A DNA stretch of 64,000 nucleotides from Setoptus koraiensis (lineage: Eukaryota; Arthropoda). The stretch is from positions 17,608,001 to 17,672,000 of the forward strand of contig CM106585.1 of NCBI GenBank assembly GCA_048013815.1. The letters are read 5' to 3'. Below, in pieces: positions 11,119-25,000 of the stretch; within the stretch, counting starts at the first letter, position 1; every line of letters begins with the position of its first letter. The translations under genes were made by a program, and so were the position numbers. Under the pieces are notes generated by a model. It was not told the origin of the DNA. It searched no databases and worked only from the letters and a program-made list of their open reading frames with translations.

Positions 11119-11365
11119 GTGAGCACAGCGGCGCGGCACACGACGGGACAGCAACGCGGCGACGAGCTGGCCCAAAAGGCAAAAGTTAGCTGGCCGCCCG
11201 AAAGCTAACGGACCCAAACGAGCGCCAGCAATAGTGTTGGCGAGAGACAATGCCAACGGTATTACTATTATTATTGTTTTGTTGTGTTGTCTTGCTGGCC
11301 CATTATCTTATTCAATTCATCTGATGGATGCTGCCACTTGCTGGCCGTGCCTCCATCTATGCCCG

Positions 11366-11473
11366 GCTCGCTGCATTGGCTCGCTGCATTGGCTCGCTGC
11401 ATTGGCTCGGCCCGGCTGTGCCCAGCTCGCCAAAACAAGCTCGCCAAAACAAGCTCGCCAAAACAAGCTCGCC
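11366..11473. repeat. two adjacent minisatellites, 13-bp and 14-bp units
   Basis: Three copies of GGCTCGCTGCATT (11366-11404) are followed, after a short gap, by three copies of AGCTCGCCAAAACA (from 11424). Both units share the GCTCGC core, so one array may have seeded the other. Confidence 0.8.
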
Positions 11474-11760
11474 AGCAGCAACACTAACAGCGGCAACGGC
11501 ACAAGTAAACCATCATGAAATTATATTTGCATATTTATTTCGGTTTGGCCCTCTCTCAAACTCACATAACATTACATTACATGCGACAGCGAGAGCGAGT
11601 ATATCTGAGAATGAGTACATGCGAGAACGTATGTGGCCCAGTTGGCCGCATTCACAGTTTGTCTCATCACCGATTTGCCGATGGCTCTCGAGTTATAAGC
11701 GGGCTGTCTTAAACTTTCACTTTTGGCCCCTGTCTCCGCTGTCCACTCGTCCACTGGCGG

Positions 11761-11805
11761 CCAACTTGGGCCAACTTGAACCAACTTGGGCCAACTTGGG
11801 CCAAC
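11761..11805. repeat. 10-bp CCAACTTGGG tandem repeat
   Basis: Four copies of CCAACTTGGG (one diverged) and a partial fifth. Confidence 0.8.
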
Positions 11806-13204
11806 AGCAAGCACCAAAGCAGACAGTTTGAGAGTTTTGATCGTTTGATCGCTTGCTCGTTTGGTGTTTTGGCCTGGCCAGCGCACACAATCTCTTGCGC
11901 TGCTGGCCCAAAATACCGGTTACCTGGAAAATTTAAGAGCCACTTGCCAACGAGCGACTGGCCACTGACAGATGTCAGTGGCCGATTTGAGAGTTGAGAA
12001 TCGCATTAAATTATCTCTATTCATGCTATTCATTGCATATTGTTCATATTGTTGGCCTGTGTGTCGCATTCTTTAACATTCGTACATTGGCATTGTGAGA
12101 TATTGTTGACTGACCCGCTGTCACAGCACGTGTAACACAACACATTGCATACAGAGGCAACGGCAACTCACCTTTTGACCTCTGCACTGTGACAGGGCGC
12201 GCCGAGGCCGCTAATGAGTGAGTCGCAACATATGACAAGTGGCCATTGTGACAGCACTGTTACACTCACGCCGGGCCCGGCCGCTCGGGCCAGAGTGTAC
12301 GAGCTGCGAACACTTGCAACGTTTCGATGTTGGGGATATTTCAAACACTTTCGACTATTTTCTTTCTCTTTGCACTTTGCAACAAAGTATCGAGCACAGT
12401 GTTCAGTTGGAAGTTCGCGCACGGCGCAACTAAAACTGTGCCGACCGGCTCATTGGGCCCAGCGGCCACCTTTGCCTCGGCAGCTCAGAGTTGCGACAGC
12501 AAAGTTGCCACTGCAAAGTGTGGGCGACCGGCCGGCCAGATGCAGTGTGTAGTTGTATCTACTGGCGAGTTGTGCCTTGCATAACTTGCATCTTGCTCGC
12601 TGGTGCGGGGGTGGCTAACAGAGACAGTGCGCTATGTGTTAGTCGTGTTATGTGTCAGCGGCACACAACGACAACGACAACAGAGACAGCGACAGCCACA
12701 ACGACAGCAGCACCAGCAACAACAACAACGGCGACAACAACAATTGCAAACCGCTGCTGCTGCTGCTGCAAATGGCCTTCATGAAATATAGAGCAACGAC
12801 AGCGACAAAAACAAACACGCCAAGACTGGACGCGAGTGGACACGAAATTTTGAAATTTGAAATCTGATCCCATCTCAGTTGATTAAATTGTCCAGTGAGC
12901 GCCATTCACCGGCTCGCTTGCTACATTCGCAGTTACAATTGTCAGACGATTGTGCACACACATAACTGTTACGTAACTGTTGTCGTTGTTGTCGTTGTTG
13001 TTGGCGCTGGCCGTCGTCGAGTCGGTCGGTTGTTGTCGTTGTTGCTGTTGCTGTTGAACCTGTTGTGAGGCGCGCACGCTCTCGTGGCGCGGCGCTCGCG
13101 CTTGCTTATTTGGGGCCAGCAAATCCATTTGGGCGCCGGATGCTGGGGCCAGCAAAACGACGCCAGTGCCCATGAGCAAGGAGTTTGCGCGCAACAATAG
13201 GCAC

Positions 13205-13232
13205 ACTATCTAGGCACAGTCGCCTAGATAGT
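13205..13232. repeat. perfect 11-bp inverted repeat, 6-base loop
   Basis: ACTATCTAGGC and its exact reverse complement surround ACAGTC. Confidence 0.85.
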
Positions 13233-14109
13233 TGTTGTTGGTGCCTGTGGCCTGTGTGTGTGTGCGTGCGTGTGCGTGTATGTTGAGCAGAGCACAGCTA
13301 CACAGTAGGCAGTTGACACGACATGACACGACGCGACACACGACACGCCAGATATCCAGTTGCGTATGCGTCTAGCCAGTGTGCGCGAGCCTCTGTTGTG
13401 AGTCTATTTTGAATATTGATGTGCTGCTGTTATTATTATTTATATTATTTATAATATTATTATCATATTATATTATAACGATGTTATAATATTATGGTCG
13501 CTGTAATCAACTTTGTTGACACACACACACACACACAATCGCATTGTACAATTTGTATAAATATAACAACAACAAACACATAACAAGTATCGACAACAAC
13601 GACACCGACAACAACAACGGCGACAACGACACCGACAACAACAACGGCGACAACAACTGCAACTACAACAGGCAACCAGGCAGCCAAGTGACGTCCACAC
13701 TGACATCATAGTTAAATAGTGAGGTTGTCACATTAGTGCTAAATTTAGTAATAATAATAATACTATAAATTACCTCTGTCGGTGCCATTGTCACTGCCTG
13801 TTAATGACACTGAATTAGTGTGGCCCGCGCGCCCGACTGCAGCTTGTTGATGCAACAACCACAACAGCGACAACAGCGACAACAGCAACCACTTGCACCC
13901 AGCTAACCGCGCCAAGACCCGTCTGCCTGGGCCGTGTGTCTCTTTTGTGCGGATTATCGCGGGGATTATCGCTTGCCATCATTTCAATCATCGTCATCGT
14001 ACTTGTCATTGTCATCATCATGTCGCCATGATTGGGCACAAGCGAGCGCGACGACCGGCGCGATGCCGATGCAAACTACAAACAAATAATCGGATATGCT
14101 GATATCAAC

Positions 14110-14215
14110 ACCTCCTATTTACCTGTTATCACATATTCACCTGTGCTCACATACTCGCCTGTGCTCATATGTTCACCTGTGCTCACATTATCTCCTCTCA
14201 CCTAGCTACCTGATC
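14110..14215. repeat. about 22-bp CACCTGTGCTCACAT repeat
   Basis: Four to five diverged copies containing the E-box-like CACCTG. The array lies 1.2 kb upstream of the receptor start codon, so the repeated CACCTG is worth noting as possible regulatory sequence. No function is shown. Confidence 0.6.
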
Positions 14216-14759
14216 CGATGTAGCTGTGCTGTTCCTGTTGTGACATAACAACAACAGTGATCATTTATTGACAACAATTAGCTCTCATTAACTGGCGAAT
14301 CAAGTGCGAATCATTCACAAGTCACTGCTATTATGCTGCTATTATGCTGTAATTGTGCTGTTATTGTGCTGCTTGTGTCAATCTCTCAATCAGACATGTT
14401 CAATGCCGTTCAATGTTGTAACGAGCAGCCCGGCGACGAGCGATTAACGAGGCGACAATGAGGAAATATTTGATATGAGCGACAGTCAATATTGTTCAGT
14501 GCACACACACGGCGAGACAACGACGACGACGACAATTAATGAGAAGGCAAAACATGTTACTAATATGATTTAAAACGACGACGACGACATCAAGTCAATG
14601 AGACGTGCAAAATTAGTGCAACACAACACCGACAGCAACAACACCGACACCGACACCGACAACACCGACACCGGCAACGCCGACACCGGCAACAGCAGCA
14701 ACAACAACAACAATAACAGCAAAAACAACAGCAATAGCAACAGCAGCAACAACAACAGC

Positions 14760-14805
<46 letters not shown>

Positions 14806-15157
14806 GCGGCAACAACAACATGCTCGCCAGCTGACTGCAGAGCTGGCAAAATAAAACACGGCTCACCTGTGCAGAGGCCGCCACTGGTATCTGTTGTGTT
14901 GAATTGTGTGACATTGTCAATCAGCGAGTTATTAGGAAAAGTCATCGACAACTTCAACTATTGATACAAAGGTCTCGTGTTACGTGCAATTGAAATTTGA
15001 ACTCGGCATTGTTTACACACACTTGACACTGTCTGACAATCAGACTGTGATTTGTCATCGTCAGATGAGTTTGGCGAGTGTGTGTTCAATTAGCAGCGCG
15101 ACACGACAGCAGCAACAGCTCACATTTGTCTGACAATTGTGAATTTTGTTTGAGTCA

Positions 15158-15189
<32 letters not shown>

Positions 15190-15405
15190 AGCTTGTTGGT
15201 GCAAGTGTCTTGGCAATTGTTTGCAACTGTTCAGCGTGCCTCACACAGCTCGCCAAGCTCGCCAAGCCGACACAAGAATGGTGACACGAGAGCCGAGCGA
15301 GTGATTCAGGCAAAACGAGAGCGAGACAGCGAGAGACAGCGAGAGAGAGAGAGAGCGAGAGAATTAGATGAGACAGATAAGAGATTACACAATTGAATAA
15401 ATGTG

Positions 15406-15984
15406 ATGTGGAGCAATTATGCACGCTGGCTTATTATTGTGGTGCTGTTCGGCGGACCGCTTCTCATCGGCCTGACAACGGGGGCCAAGACGACACAACA
15501 AGAGCAAGACGAAGACGACAACAACAAGTTCGCAAGCAACAACAACAACGACGACGACCAGCCATCGCTAGCACCAAGTGACCCAACAACAGAACCGGAA
15601 ACGCACGGGCCGGCCCCAAACAATTTGGTCAGCGCGCAAGACTTGGCCGGCTCGTACAGGCTGGCCGGCACAAGCAATTTGCGGCCAGCAAATCACAACA
15701 GCAGCGAGCCGGGGCCCGTTCACCAGCAGGCGCCCCCTCAGCAGCAAAAGCACAAGCCACTCGCCAGGGAGAGCGGCGTGTTCAGGTGGCCTTACCTGGC
15801 CTTGATTGTTTTAATGATAGGCGGCGCGCTGGGCAACATTCTCGTCTGTTTGGCCGTGTTTCTCGAGCGCCATTTACAAACGGCCACCAATTATTTTCTG
15901 TTATCGCTGGCCGTTGCCGATTTGCTTGTTTGCACACTAGTGATGCCATTCGGAATTATATACGAATTCTACGGTGAGTACCCC

Positions 15985-16034
<50 letters not shown>

Positions 16035-19000
16035 CGACAAAATCATCCACAAACACAAATTAGCCGCCAACGTGTTGTGCGGCCGGCAAACAACAACAAC
16101 GATATGTCAATCACAATCGCTATCTCTGCTCGCCCGCGCCCGCTATCTCGCCGGCGCGGGCAAGTTGCTGCGAGCGGGGCCCGCGAGGGGGCCCACTCCA
16201 GAGCGCGGCCCGGCGTGACTGTGCTCGTTATGACTAACAAGTTACAGCGAGCATTATGTAACTTTTTCAACTGCTGTGCCCACTCACTCAGTGTGCGCGA
16301 TTATTACAAGATTAAGCAGACAGTAGGCAAATGACAGTGCGTGCTGCGCGCTAAGCTGTTCGCTCTAAGCTCGCCAGCGCACGCACGCCTACACGCACAC
16401 GCACGCCGACACACACACACACACATACGCACAAACAAGCACACACACACACACACACATACGCACAAACAAGCACACGCACACGCACGCCGACAGACAG
16501 GAAGAAGATGACAATAATAGGCGCTGACAGTTGTTGTTTGTGTTGCTTTCTGTCAAGCTCGCTCGCTAAAGCGAGCACAGTGACACTGGCGAGCCGGGCA
16601 CAGTTTGCACACTGCTCAGCGAGTGTGACACGGCGGCGACAGCACGACAAAACGACTGTCGGACAAACAAACTAATCGGCGCAAACACAGCCCAACGTAA
16701 CCGGCCAACCGCGGGCCGCCAACCCCAATCCCGCGCCGGGCAGTGGGAGTGGCGGTCAGCGCGGTTATCGTACGTAATCGAGTTAATTTTGAGTTGGCTC
16801 ACTTTTTGGGCACGCACACGCGCCAATGCCGAGTGCGCCAACGCCGCTATGCGCCCATACAGCCGCTGTGCGGCCACATAGCCGCTGTGCGGCCACCTAG
16901 CTGCTGCACAGTGGCGCTAGTGGCGCCGTGCAAGGGGGCCCGCCACCATGCAGCAGCGCCCCAAATGTTGCGCAAATGCCGCCCAAGCCCGAGCTTAGCA
17001 TTTGTGATGATGATGCAGCTGCAGCGGCCGCACAGCTCGGCCGCAACTGATCAGTGGGGCCCCATCATTGGGCCAGCTAGATAAATGGCCTGTTTGAGCT
17101 GGCCTCTGCCGGCCTCTTGGGCCTCATCACGCCGGGCGCCGCGCCGCGCGTATGTGTGCGTGTGTGTGTGAGTGCTCGCGCCTGGCGCGCCTAAGCCGGC
17201 GAATCATTATTTGAATTTGTTCAAAATTTGTTTTTCCAGCCAGCCAGCCAGCCAGCCGAGCCGCTAGCCAGCCTGTATGGCTGGTGTCGCGTCAGCCATT
17301 GTTTTGGTCGCTGGCGCGGGGCCCGACGGAACCGACTGCCAGTCGTCGGAATTATCTGGCCCGGCCGGCCGACGCTCCAACTCGCAACCGCCGAGCCGCC
17401 GAGCAGCCGAACAATGGCGCGCGCGCACCCAATCGTCGGAACAGCACTCGGCGTTGCGTCATCTGGCAGCGCTGCAGCGCGCAATCCAACAACAACAACA
17501 GCAACAACAACAGCAACAACAACAGCAGCAACAACAACAACAACAACAGCAGCAACAACAACATATTGCGCTGCGTTGTGCGGCGGCTGGCACTTTTTTG
17601 GGGCCCAGCCGCCGGCGCGCGCCGTTCCATTGGATTGTTTAACTGTTCGCCGACGGTTGAGCTACCGAGCAGCCAGACAAACAGCGGCGGCGGCAACGAT
17701 TTTCGTGCCCAGACAGCCGAGTCGGCGGGCATAATTTGTTTCATTTTAAATGCAAAATATGCGACAAATTGTTGCCAGCGCCTGGCCGGCCAGCGCCGAG
17801 CTGGCTGCACAACAACCTGCACGGCACGCTGTTGTGCCAGTTGTTGTGCCAGTGTCGTCTCGAGTCGAGACTCTCAAGTTGAGATTCTCGGGCCGGGCCG
17901 GCGACGGGCCGAATCAGAGCCGCGAATCGCGTGCCTCGCCAGCGAGCTCATCTATCAAAACTGGTGAAAACTGCAACTTTTTGCTCGCTCGCTCTGTCTC
18001 GTGTCTTTTTTTGAGTTCACTGAGCACTGAGCCAGCCACCGCTACCGCTAATGCCGCTGTTGCGTCACACTTGCGCTGCTTTTGCTGCCGTGCATGTGTG
18101 TGCGTTATCACGAGATATTGCGTAACGAGATGTTGCGTCGCGCGCGCTGTCACGCCGTTACAAATCGTTACTGAATCTAGCGAGCGAGCGGGCGCTCGCT
18201 CGCGATTGCACTAAGCTCGCTGTAATTTGTGTTTCGCCAGTTGTTCCAATCGCGCCAATTGTGCCAATTGTGCCAATCGCGCCAATTGCGCCAGTTGTGC
18301 CAATTGCGCCAGTTGTGCCAATTGCGCCGGTCGGCGCCAATCGAGCCAGTCGTGCCAATCGCGCCGGTTGTGCCAATCGGGCCAGTTGTGTGCCAATTGT
18401 GATTTGCGCAATTCGGTTGATTTGAAATCCGGATCGCGGAATGCGCTTTTTTGAGCGCAATCCGCATTTTTGAGTCGGCAACGCGACCGAGTCCGCAATT
18501 GGAAATTCACAATCTGCTACCCGCGCGCGTGCAGCTCGCCAAGAACAAGTTGCCACGTGCACACAGATGCGCCAGAGCGAGCACGAATGCAAGTATAAAT
18601 ATAAATGAGGCCCAGCTGGGGCTGGCTCATCTGGCTGGCGAGCGGATCGGCTGGCGGCGGGCCGCTGTCGGCAATTATCATCGGGCCGACCCGAGACAGC
18701 GCAACAGTGCACCGGAGCGCGTCTAACCGTCGGCACGCAGCGCCCCGAACGGCGCGCCCCAAACAGCCCGCCGGACACACAATCAGCCCGCTTACTGGCT
18801 TGCTAAATATACCTATATATGTCAATTGGTGGCCCGCCGTCGATGCGGCGCTCGCTGATGCAATTTGCCGCTCTGTCTGGCCACTTATGCGCCACCCGAG
18901 CCGCCGCTCGGGTCGCCGTTTGGGTCGCTGTTCGGGTCGCTATGCGCGCGAGTCGCTGCGTGGGCCCGGCGAGCGAGCGGGCCACGGGCAGCCAGCGGCA

Positions 19001-22000
19001 CAGCCTTATGCAGTCAAACGTGATGCCCGACGTAATCAGCCATTTAGAGTTGGCGCGCTGCCGGGTTCCTTTCATTGTTTCGGGCCGGTTGCAGCGGGCG
19101 CTGTCTGCGTGCAGCGCAGCCGGCTTACCTGCAGCCAGCTTGCTCGTGCATCTCGTGCGTTTAGCATTCTGTGGTCGCTTTTGGCCCCAATCGGCTTCTC
19201 ACTGCACGACGGCCCAAAGGTCGGCTGACGCGGCTCGGCTCGCATGCAACGGGGCCCCATTGCATGCTGTCAGTTTGAGAAAGGGTCAGACAGAGCCAAA
19301 GTTGGCCTCACTGGTGGCGCCAATTGAGCAGTTAGCGGCGGCGGCAGCAGGTGCGCAATCTTCATTTGTTTTGTTGTACTTTATTGACTGCTCGACAGCG
19401 ACGGATTGGCGCAAATCGCCGGGCCGGCCAGCCAATTTGAGTGCTGTCAGTTGATTTGTTGCCAACTGGGCCACTATTGGCCGGAGCGCGCCAGCCAGCG
19501 CCCCAGAGCCGAGCCCGCGCTCCAAAGTGAGCCAATGGCGCCGGTCAGCGCGATGAAACCGGCCGGCCTACTGACCGGCCAGCCGCGTGTCCGCCACGGG
19601 GCCACGGGGCCGCAGTGCCGCGAGCGCTGCTGAGCGCCAGCCGGGCCGGCTTGAGCGTTGTGCGCGGGCCGGCCGCATAATGCGCACTCGGACTGAATAT
19701 AATGTGAATATATTGTGCGCCCGTTTGCAGCTCTCGCTTTTGCACACACAACATATTCTATTAGAGAGATAGAGGAACAAGCGAAGCGACAAATTATTTA
19801 TCGATCTCTATCTAAACCCAATTACGCCAACCATTATCTGCGCTCTTTACACGTGATTCGCTTGTTGTTGCTGGTGGCGCTGTGTCGCTCGTGACGCAAC
19901 GTGCCGCATCCCGATTTGGCCGGGCTCTGGCTTTGGGGGCCGAACGGGGCCCCCAAATGGGCTAAATCGACTGGGCATCGACAATGAGAGCGGGCCCGCC
20001 AGTCAGACGGCCAGTCAGACGGCCAGTCAGCCAGCCAGTCAGACGGCCAGTCAGACGGCTCAAGTTTGTGAGCAGTGAGACTGTGCGAATCGGGATTGTG
20101 TGCAGCCATAATAAAGTATTGGCCATAATTCATGTGATGCAATGCGGTAATAGATTCAATGAGTTCAATTGGGCGCGCACGATTGAAATTATTATTACTG
20201 CTGCGGCCACTGGGCCTGTCAGTGCAGTCAGTGCAGTCGCCAGAGTCGCCAGAGTCGCCAGAGTCACTAGAGTCAGAGTGCGCGAATGTCGCTATGCGCC
20301 CAATGCGGCGCACTGTCAGCCACATTGGGACACAGCGACATCCGCATCGACATGCTGTCACACTCAGCAACTTTATGCGCCAACAGCGACAACTGCGTGT
20401 TATACGTGTTACAAGATGACATAAGATTACATAATGGTAATATAATCTGTGCCAGCCACACACAACTTGTATGACGCCACTTGATTACTTAATGAGTTAT
20501 ATGTTGCTCTTTCTGGCTCGTGTGTCGGCCCTGTGTCGCTCTCGTGTCGTTGTTGTGTCGCGTTGTCGTGTCGTTGCTGTGCTGGGCCCCATCGATGGCC
20601 AACTGTGAGTTGGCCGCAGTGACAGCGGGCGGCCGCGCGGGCTTTTATCCGCACAACTGTTCGGATAAAAGCCCAGTCACATAATCCCGCTTGTGCGACC
20701 AGTGTGTGATCACTGTGCCGCGGGCCGCATCGATGAACCTGGCCAGCCGTGACCGTTTCCGGCGCGCCGAATCACGTCCAGTCACGTCGGCGGGCCGCCA
20801 TTTGCATGCCATTGCGCAATATGTGCCAATATGTGCCACAGCAAGCTCCACGCCAATTGCGTTTTGTCCATTTTTTCTCGTTCGCTCGGCCCCCTGTTGA
20901 CTGAGCCCCACAACCCGTTCACTGAGCCCCACAACCCGTTGAACGAGCCCCACAACCCGTTGAGTGAGCCCCAGAAGCGAGCCGGCCGCTCGACAGCGCC
21001 GCCGAGCCCTCCAAGCGGCCAAGACGCCAACTACGGGCGTCACTGCAAGCAATGAATGAATATTTATAACAGGGGCGAGCGCACGCACAAATGAGCTCGT
21101 TACAAATCGTGCTCATTTGTCTCCGCCTGTCTCTATCTGTTATGCCAGCGGGCCCCATTCAACGCCGCTCGGCCCCATCGATGCGAATGGACGAATGGGC
21201 GCACTGGCGAGCGTCGGCTGGCCGTGGTTTAATCGGCGGCCATGCATGCACTGACAACTGCGCACCCAAGTGACATTGTGAGCTGCACAATCTCGACAAT
21301 CTCTGTTGCGCAATCACTGTTTGTTTGTTTGTTTGTTTGCTCACAACAATTGTTAATTGATGATCACTGATCAACAACTAACTTTTGCGCATAAGCACGC
21401 CATAAGCAACTAGGCCAACACAGAGCGTGTGCGTGCGCGCGCTTGGCCCCAAATTGTTTATCAATAATTGATAGAACACACTCTCGTTCGGGGCCCCTGT
21501 GAGCGTCGCCATTCGGGGGGCCCCATTGAGCGCCGCTGTTCGGGCCCGGACTTGGTGGCCGTGTCAGTGCGGCTGGCTCGTTGCGCGCCGTTGGGGCCCA
21601 ACGGCGAACAGTTGCGAACAGTCGCCGATAGTCGCCCCGCCGACTATCGGCCGACGGTGGCCACTTGCCGGGCCCGCTGGCCAGTGCGCGACAGGGCGAC
21701 AGTGCGCGACAGGGCGACAGTGTCGCCTGGCGACGAATTCATTTATTTCCAGCGGCCAGTTATTTGTCTGTGTGCGTGCCATCGATCATCGCCAGCCAGC
21801 TCGCTAATAAATCGTCGTATGGGCCCACATGTCGTGTTATATGTTGTATGCGATATTTATTCATGTGCGCCCGCTTGGCATCCGCTGCGAGCGGCGGATA
21901 AATAAATCCGATAACTGGCACAATTTCTGGCGCACGCCGCACTGTTGAGCGACCGCCGCTTGTCGGCCAAAACCACACAATAATAACTGGACACTGTGCA

Positions 22001-25000
22001 ACTGCGCCTGTGCCATGTTAATGATGGCCGGCCGCCGATTGCTCATTATTCATAGATTCGGCAATTTGCGCGCCAAGGGGCGCATTCGGATCTCGCCCGT
22101 TATTCGGGTATCGCCCGTTATTCGGGTCTCGCCTGTTGGCAGCCGGGTGCATTGTCGCCGGATCGCCGCCCGGCGGCTGCCCGGTCGCCGGCCCGCTTGC
22201 CGCCGGCCCGACCAGTGCCGAGCTGTGGGCCCAATTGTGGCAATTGTGGCGACTGTGGCCTCGCAGTGGCGACAATTGCACTTTCGCCGGACGCTGTCGC
22301 TGGCAAGCCCAACGCAAGCAACGACAATCTGGCGCAAATCTGGCAACGACGGCGTCTTGTCGCGCTGCAAGCCACCGAGCTCATTATTCAAAGTTATGCG
22401 CGCTCGTTGCGCCATGGCTCTGTTGTGGCGCAACAGTGATACCGCCACTAATAACAATATCTCACGTTGCGTCATGTTGTGTGCGACAACCGCTCAATGC
22501 GGTCTTGCATTTAACTCACTGCAATCACTGGTTACATTTGTCACTCGTTTTGGTGCTTACGTAATCATCAGCAATCTGTTGTTGTTGTTGTTATCTTCAC
22601 TCTTTTTACTTTCGCTCTGTTTTGCACTCTTTTGCCGCCATTGCCGCCATTGCCGCCATTGCCACTATTGCAACTGAACTGGGCCTATTGCGTCACTTCC
22701 TATTGCAACAGTGTGTTTTGTGTTGGCCGGCAGCGGCGGTGTCGAGCAAGTTGACAGCGGTGCTGGCATTAAATGAGCGTTGTTGTCGTGCGTTGTTGTT
22801 GTCGCTGTTGTTGCCAATCTTGTGACAACAACAACACTGTGTTATGTAACAACAAAAGCAGTTGTTGCGTAATACAGTGTGCGTCGCGCCTGGAGCGCAC
22901 AGCCTAGAAAGTCTCTACTAGAAAGTCTCTACTAGACAGTCTCAACTAGAGACTGTCTAGTAGAGTCACCTCACTGAGAGCAACGATAATGGCTATTGAC
23001 AGTATCGACAGTCGGACGGCGGAAGAGGCGCGCGAGAAAAGTGAAACTAGCCAGTTACAGTTTAAGTGAGTGATACTAAACAAGTCAACATATAAACGAG
23101 TCACACATTGCGTGGGCTGGCTGTCAGTCGGTGTGAGTTATTGTTTTGTGCTGCTCACCTGAGCTAACTAACGGGTCAGCCGCACTCCGCGCCCCGATCA
23201 GCGATAATAATCTTGCTGTGTGTGTGTGTGTGTGTGCCATCAATAAATTAACTGGCCACTCGACTGACAATCGCTGTAAATTGTGTTTCTTATCAATGTT
23301 TATCAGTGCCGGCTTATCAGCTGGCTCGTTTGGCAAGCTTGTGTCGAGCGAGCCGCAATTTGGCCGGCCGCCAACAGGGCAAACTGTCCAGAAACCGGGC
23401 AAACTGTTCTTAACCAGGGCAAACTGTCCGTAACCAGGGCAAACTGTCCGTAACCAGGGCAAACTGTCCGTAACCAGGGCAAACTGTCCGTAACCAGGGC
23501 AAATCGGGCAAACTGGGAAAAGTCAGGCTGGCCGCTCACTGGCGGTCACTTGACACCTTTGGTGAAGTGTTGTCGTCGTTGGTGCTTGTGTGCACTCAAT
23601 ATCGGGTTACCGGCACTAAATTTATATAAATGGCATTAAAACGAGCACTATACCGAGATAAAATGAAATAAAAAAATAATAAAATGTGCGCGCCAAATGT
23701 GAAAAACAACACCGCCTAAATGGGGGTCGGCAGTGGGCTGGTAATTGCAATTAATTTAACTGTTTGCTGTTGTCAAGCGATAGTGGCAAGATTGTTGATT
23801 GGTGGCATCACTTGATTATGGCCGGATTAATTTAATCAATGTTGATGATGATGACATAATGTGTTGCAAGTGGCAACTGTCATATTCGTCGTATTGCTGC
23901 GTGTAGGCGCCCATTTTTGTCAGACAGTTGTCAGACAGACAGCTGATCAGGTAACGTGATTACATTGTGCGAGTTGTTATGACATGATGTGAGTCACATG
24001 AGCACCAGTGATTAGGCGCCAGTACGTGCAGCTCGTTACCGGTGGCCAGCTTGCAATTACTGGCTTGCCGCATTCTGGCAATTTAGTCTCTCGTCCATTG
24101 TCTGCTGGTCAGTCTTGCGCCGACGGTCTGGTCAGGCTTGCGCCGACGGTCTGGTCAGGCTTGCGCCGCCACAGTCTGGCCGAGAGAGAGAGAGAGCTGG
24201 CGAGAGGGAGAGAGTTTAGAGTTACATCATACTCTGGGCCGACGCTGGCCAGCAACTGACAATTGTCTGGTCGCTCGTGATTGCTCGCGCTGCCTCTACC
24301 TTGAGTTGGCCTCTCTGTCTCGTGCACTGGTCAGCGGCCCCACAATCGGCGCCCGTCGAGACTGGTCAAGCAGTACGTGCTGCAAAACAAACACTGGCCC
24401 CATTAGTATAAGTAGTATATAATTTGTTGGCCACTCAAGCAGCACACATTATGTGTAGCGCGCCAATGATTTTGGGCCGGCGCTGGCCAGTTAGCTGGTT
24501 GCTGACCAGCGACTAGCCAACTGACCAGCGACCAGCTAACTGACCAGCGACCAGCTAACTGGCCAGCGGGGCCAGCGGGCCTGGCGGAATCAGCGGTTAG
24601 CCAGTGAGCAGCTACTGCTGCGTCTAAATCTATGTGGCCGCTAATAATTTAAGCAAATTGTTGTTTTTGTCTAGCGCCGGCTTACCAGCGACATGCCCGG
24701 CGCGTAAGCCCAAACTAACCAAACAAGCGAATGGCCGTTATAACCAAACGAACGAACGGCCGTTATAACCAAACGAACGAACGGCCGTTATAACCAAACA
24801 AGCGAATGGCCGTTAGAGGGCGGCTGCTGGGGCCCCTCGCATGTTGCATGTTGCCCGTTGGCCAGTGTCAGTGGCAGCGCCAACGCAAACAAATGAAAAT
24901 GCAAATTACAGATTGTTAACATTCTAATTGTTTTACTATGCGACTGTGTCTCTAATAACCGATGGTGGTGATTTGCATCGCCTCGGGCGTTTTGTGCGGC

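Larger units (their letters stand above)
6069..15405. other. 9.3 kb non-coding region upstream of the GPCR, repeat-dense
   Basis: No protein with recognisable homology was found on either strand; the long open frames are translations of CAA/CAG/GTT or GGCC-rich repeats. The region lies between the 5' end of PGPEP1 and the first coding exon of the receptor, so it probably holds the receptor's promoter and any 5' non-coding exons. Its repeats and hairpins are listed separately. A (TG)n run sits at 7567-7593. Confidence 0.6.

Noticed and set aside
10452-11208. Frames encoding long cysteine, valine, glutamine or threonine runs
   Set aside because: These are translations of CAACAG and GTT microsatellites in different frames.
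16395-16495. CRISPR-like alternation of repeat and spacer
   Set aside because: It is a compound CA microsatellite with variant blocks; spacers are not unique, and the DNA is animal.
17221-22677. Overlapping open frames of 150-227 codons on both strands (for example 17284-17967, 18605-19228, 22015-22677)
   Set aside because: They overlap one another in several frames, follow repeats and GC-rich words that are poor in stop codons, and show no domain, membrane pattern or family motif.
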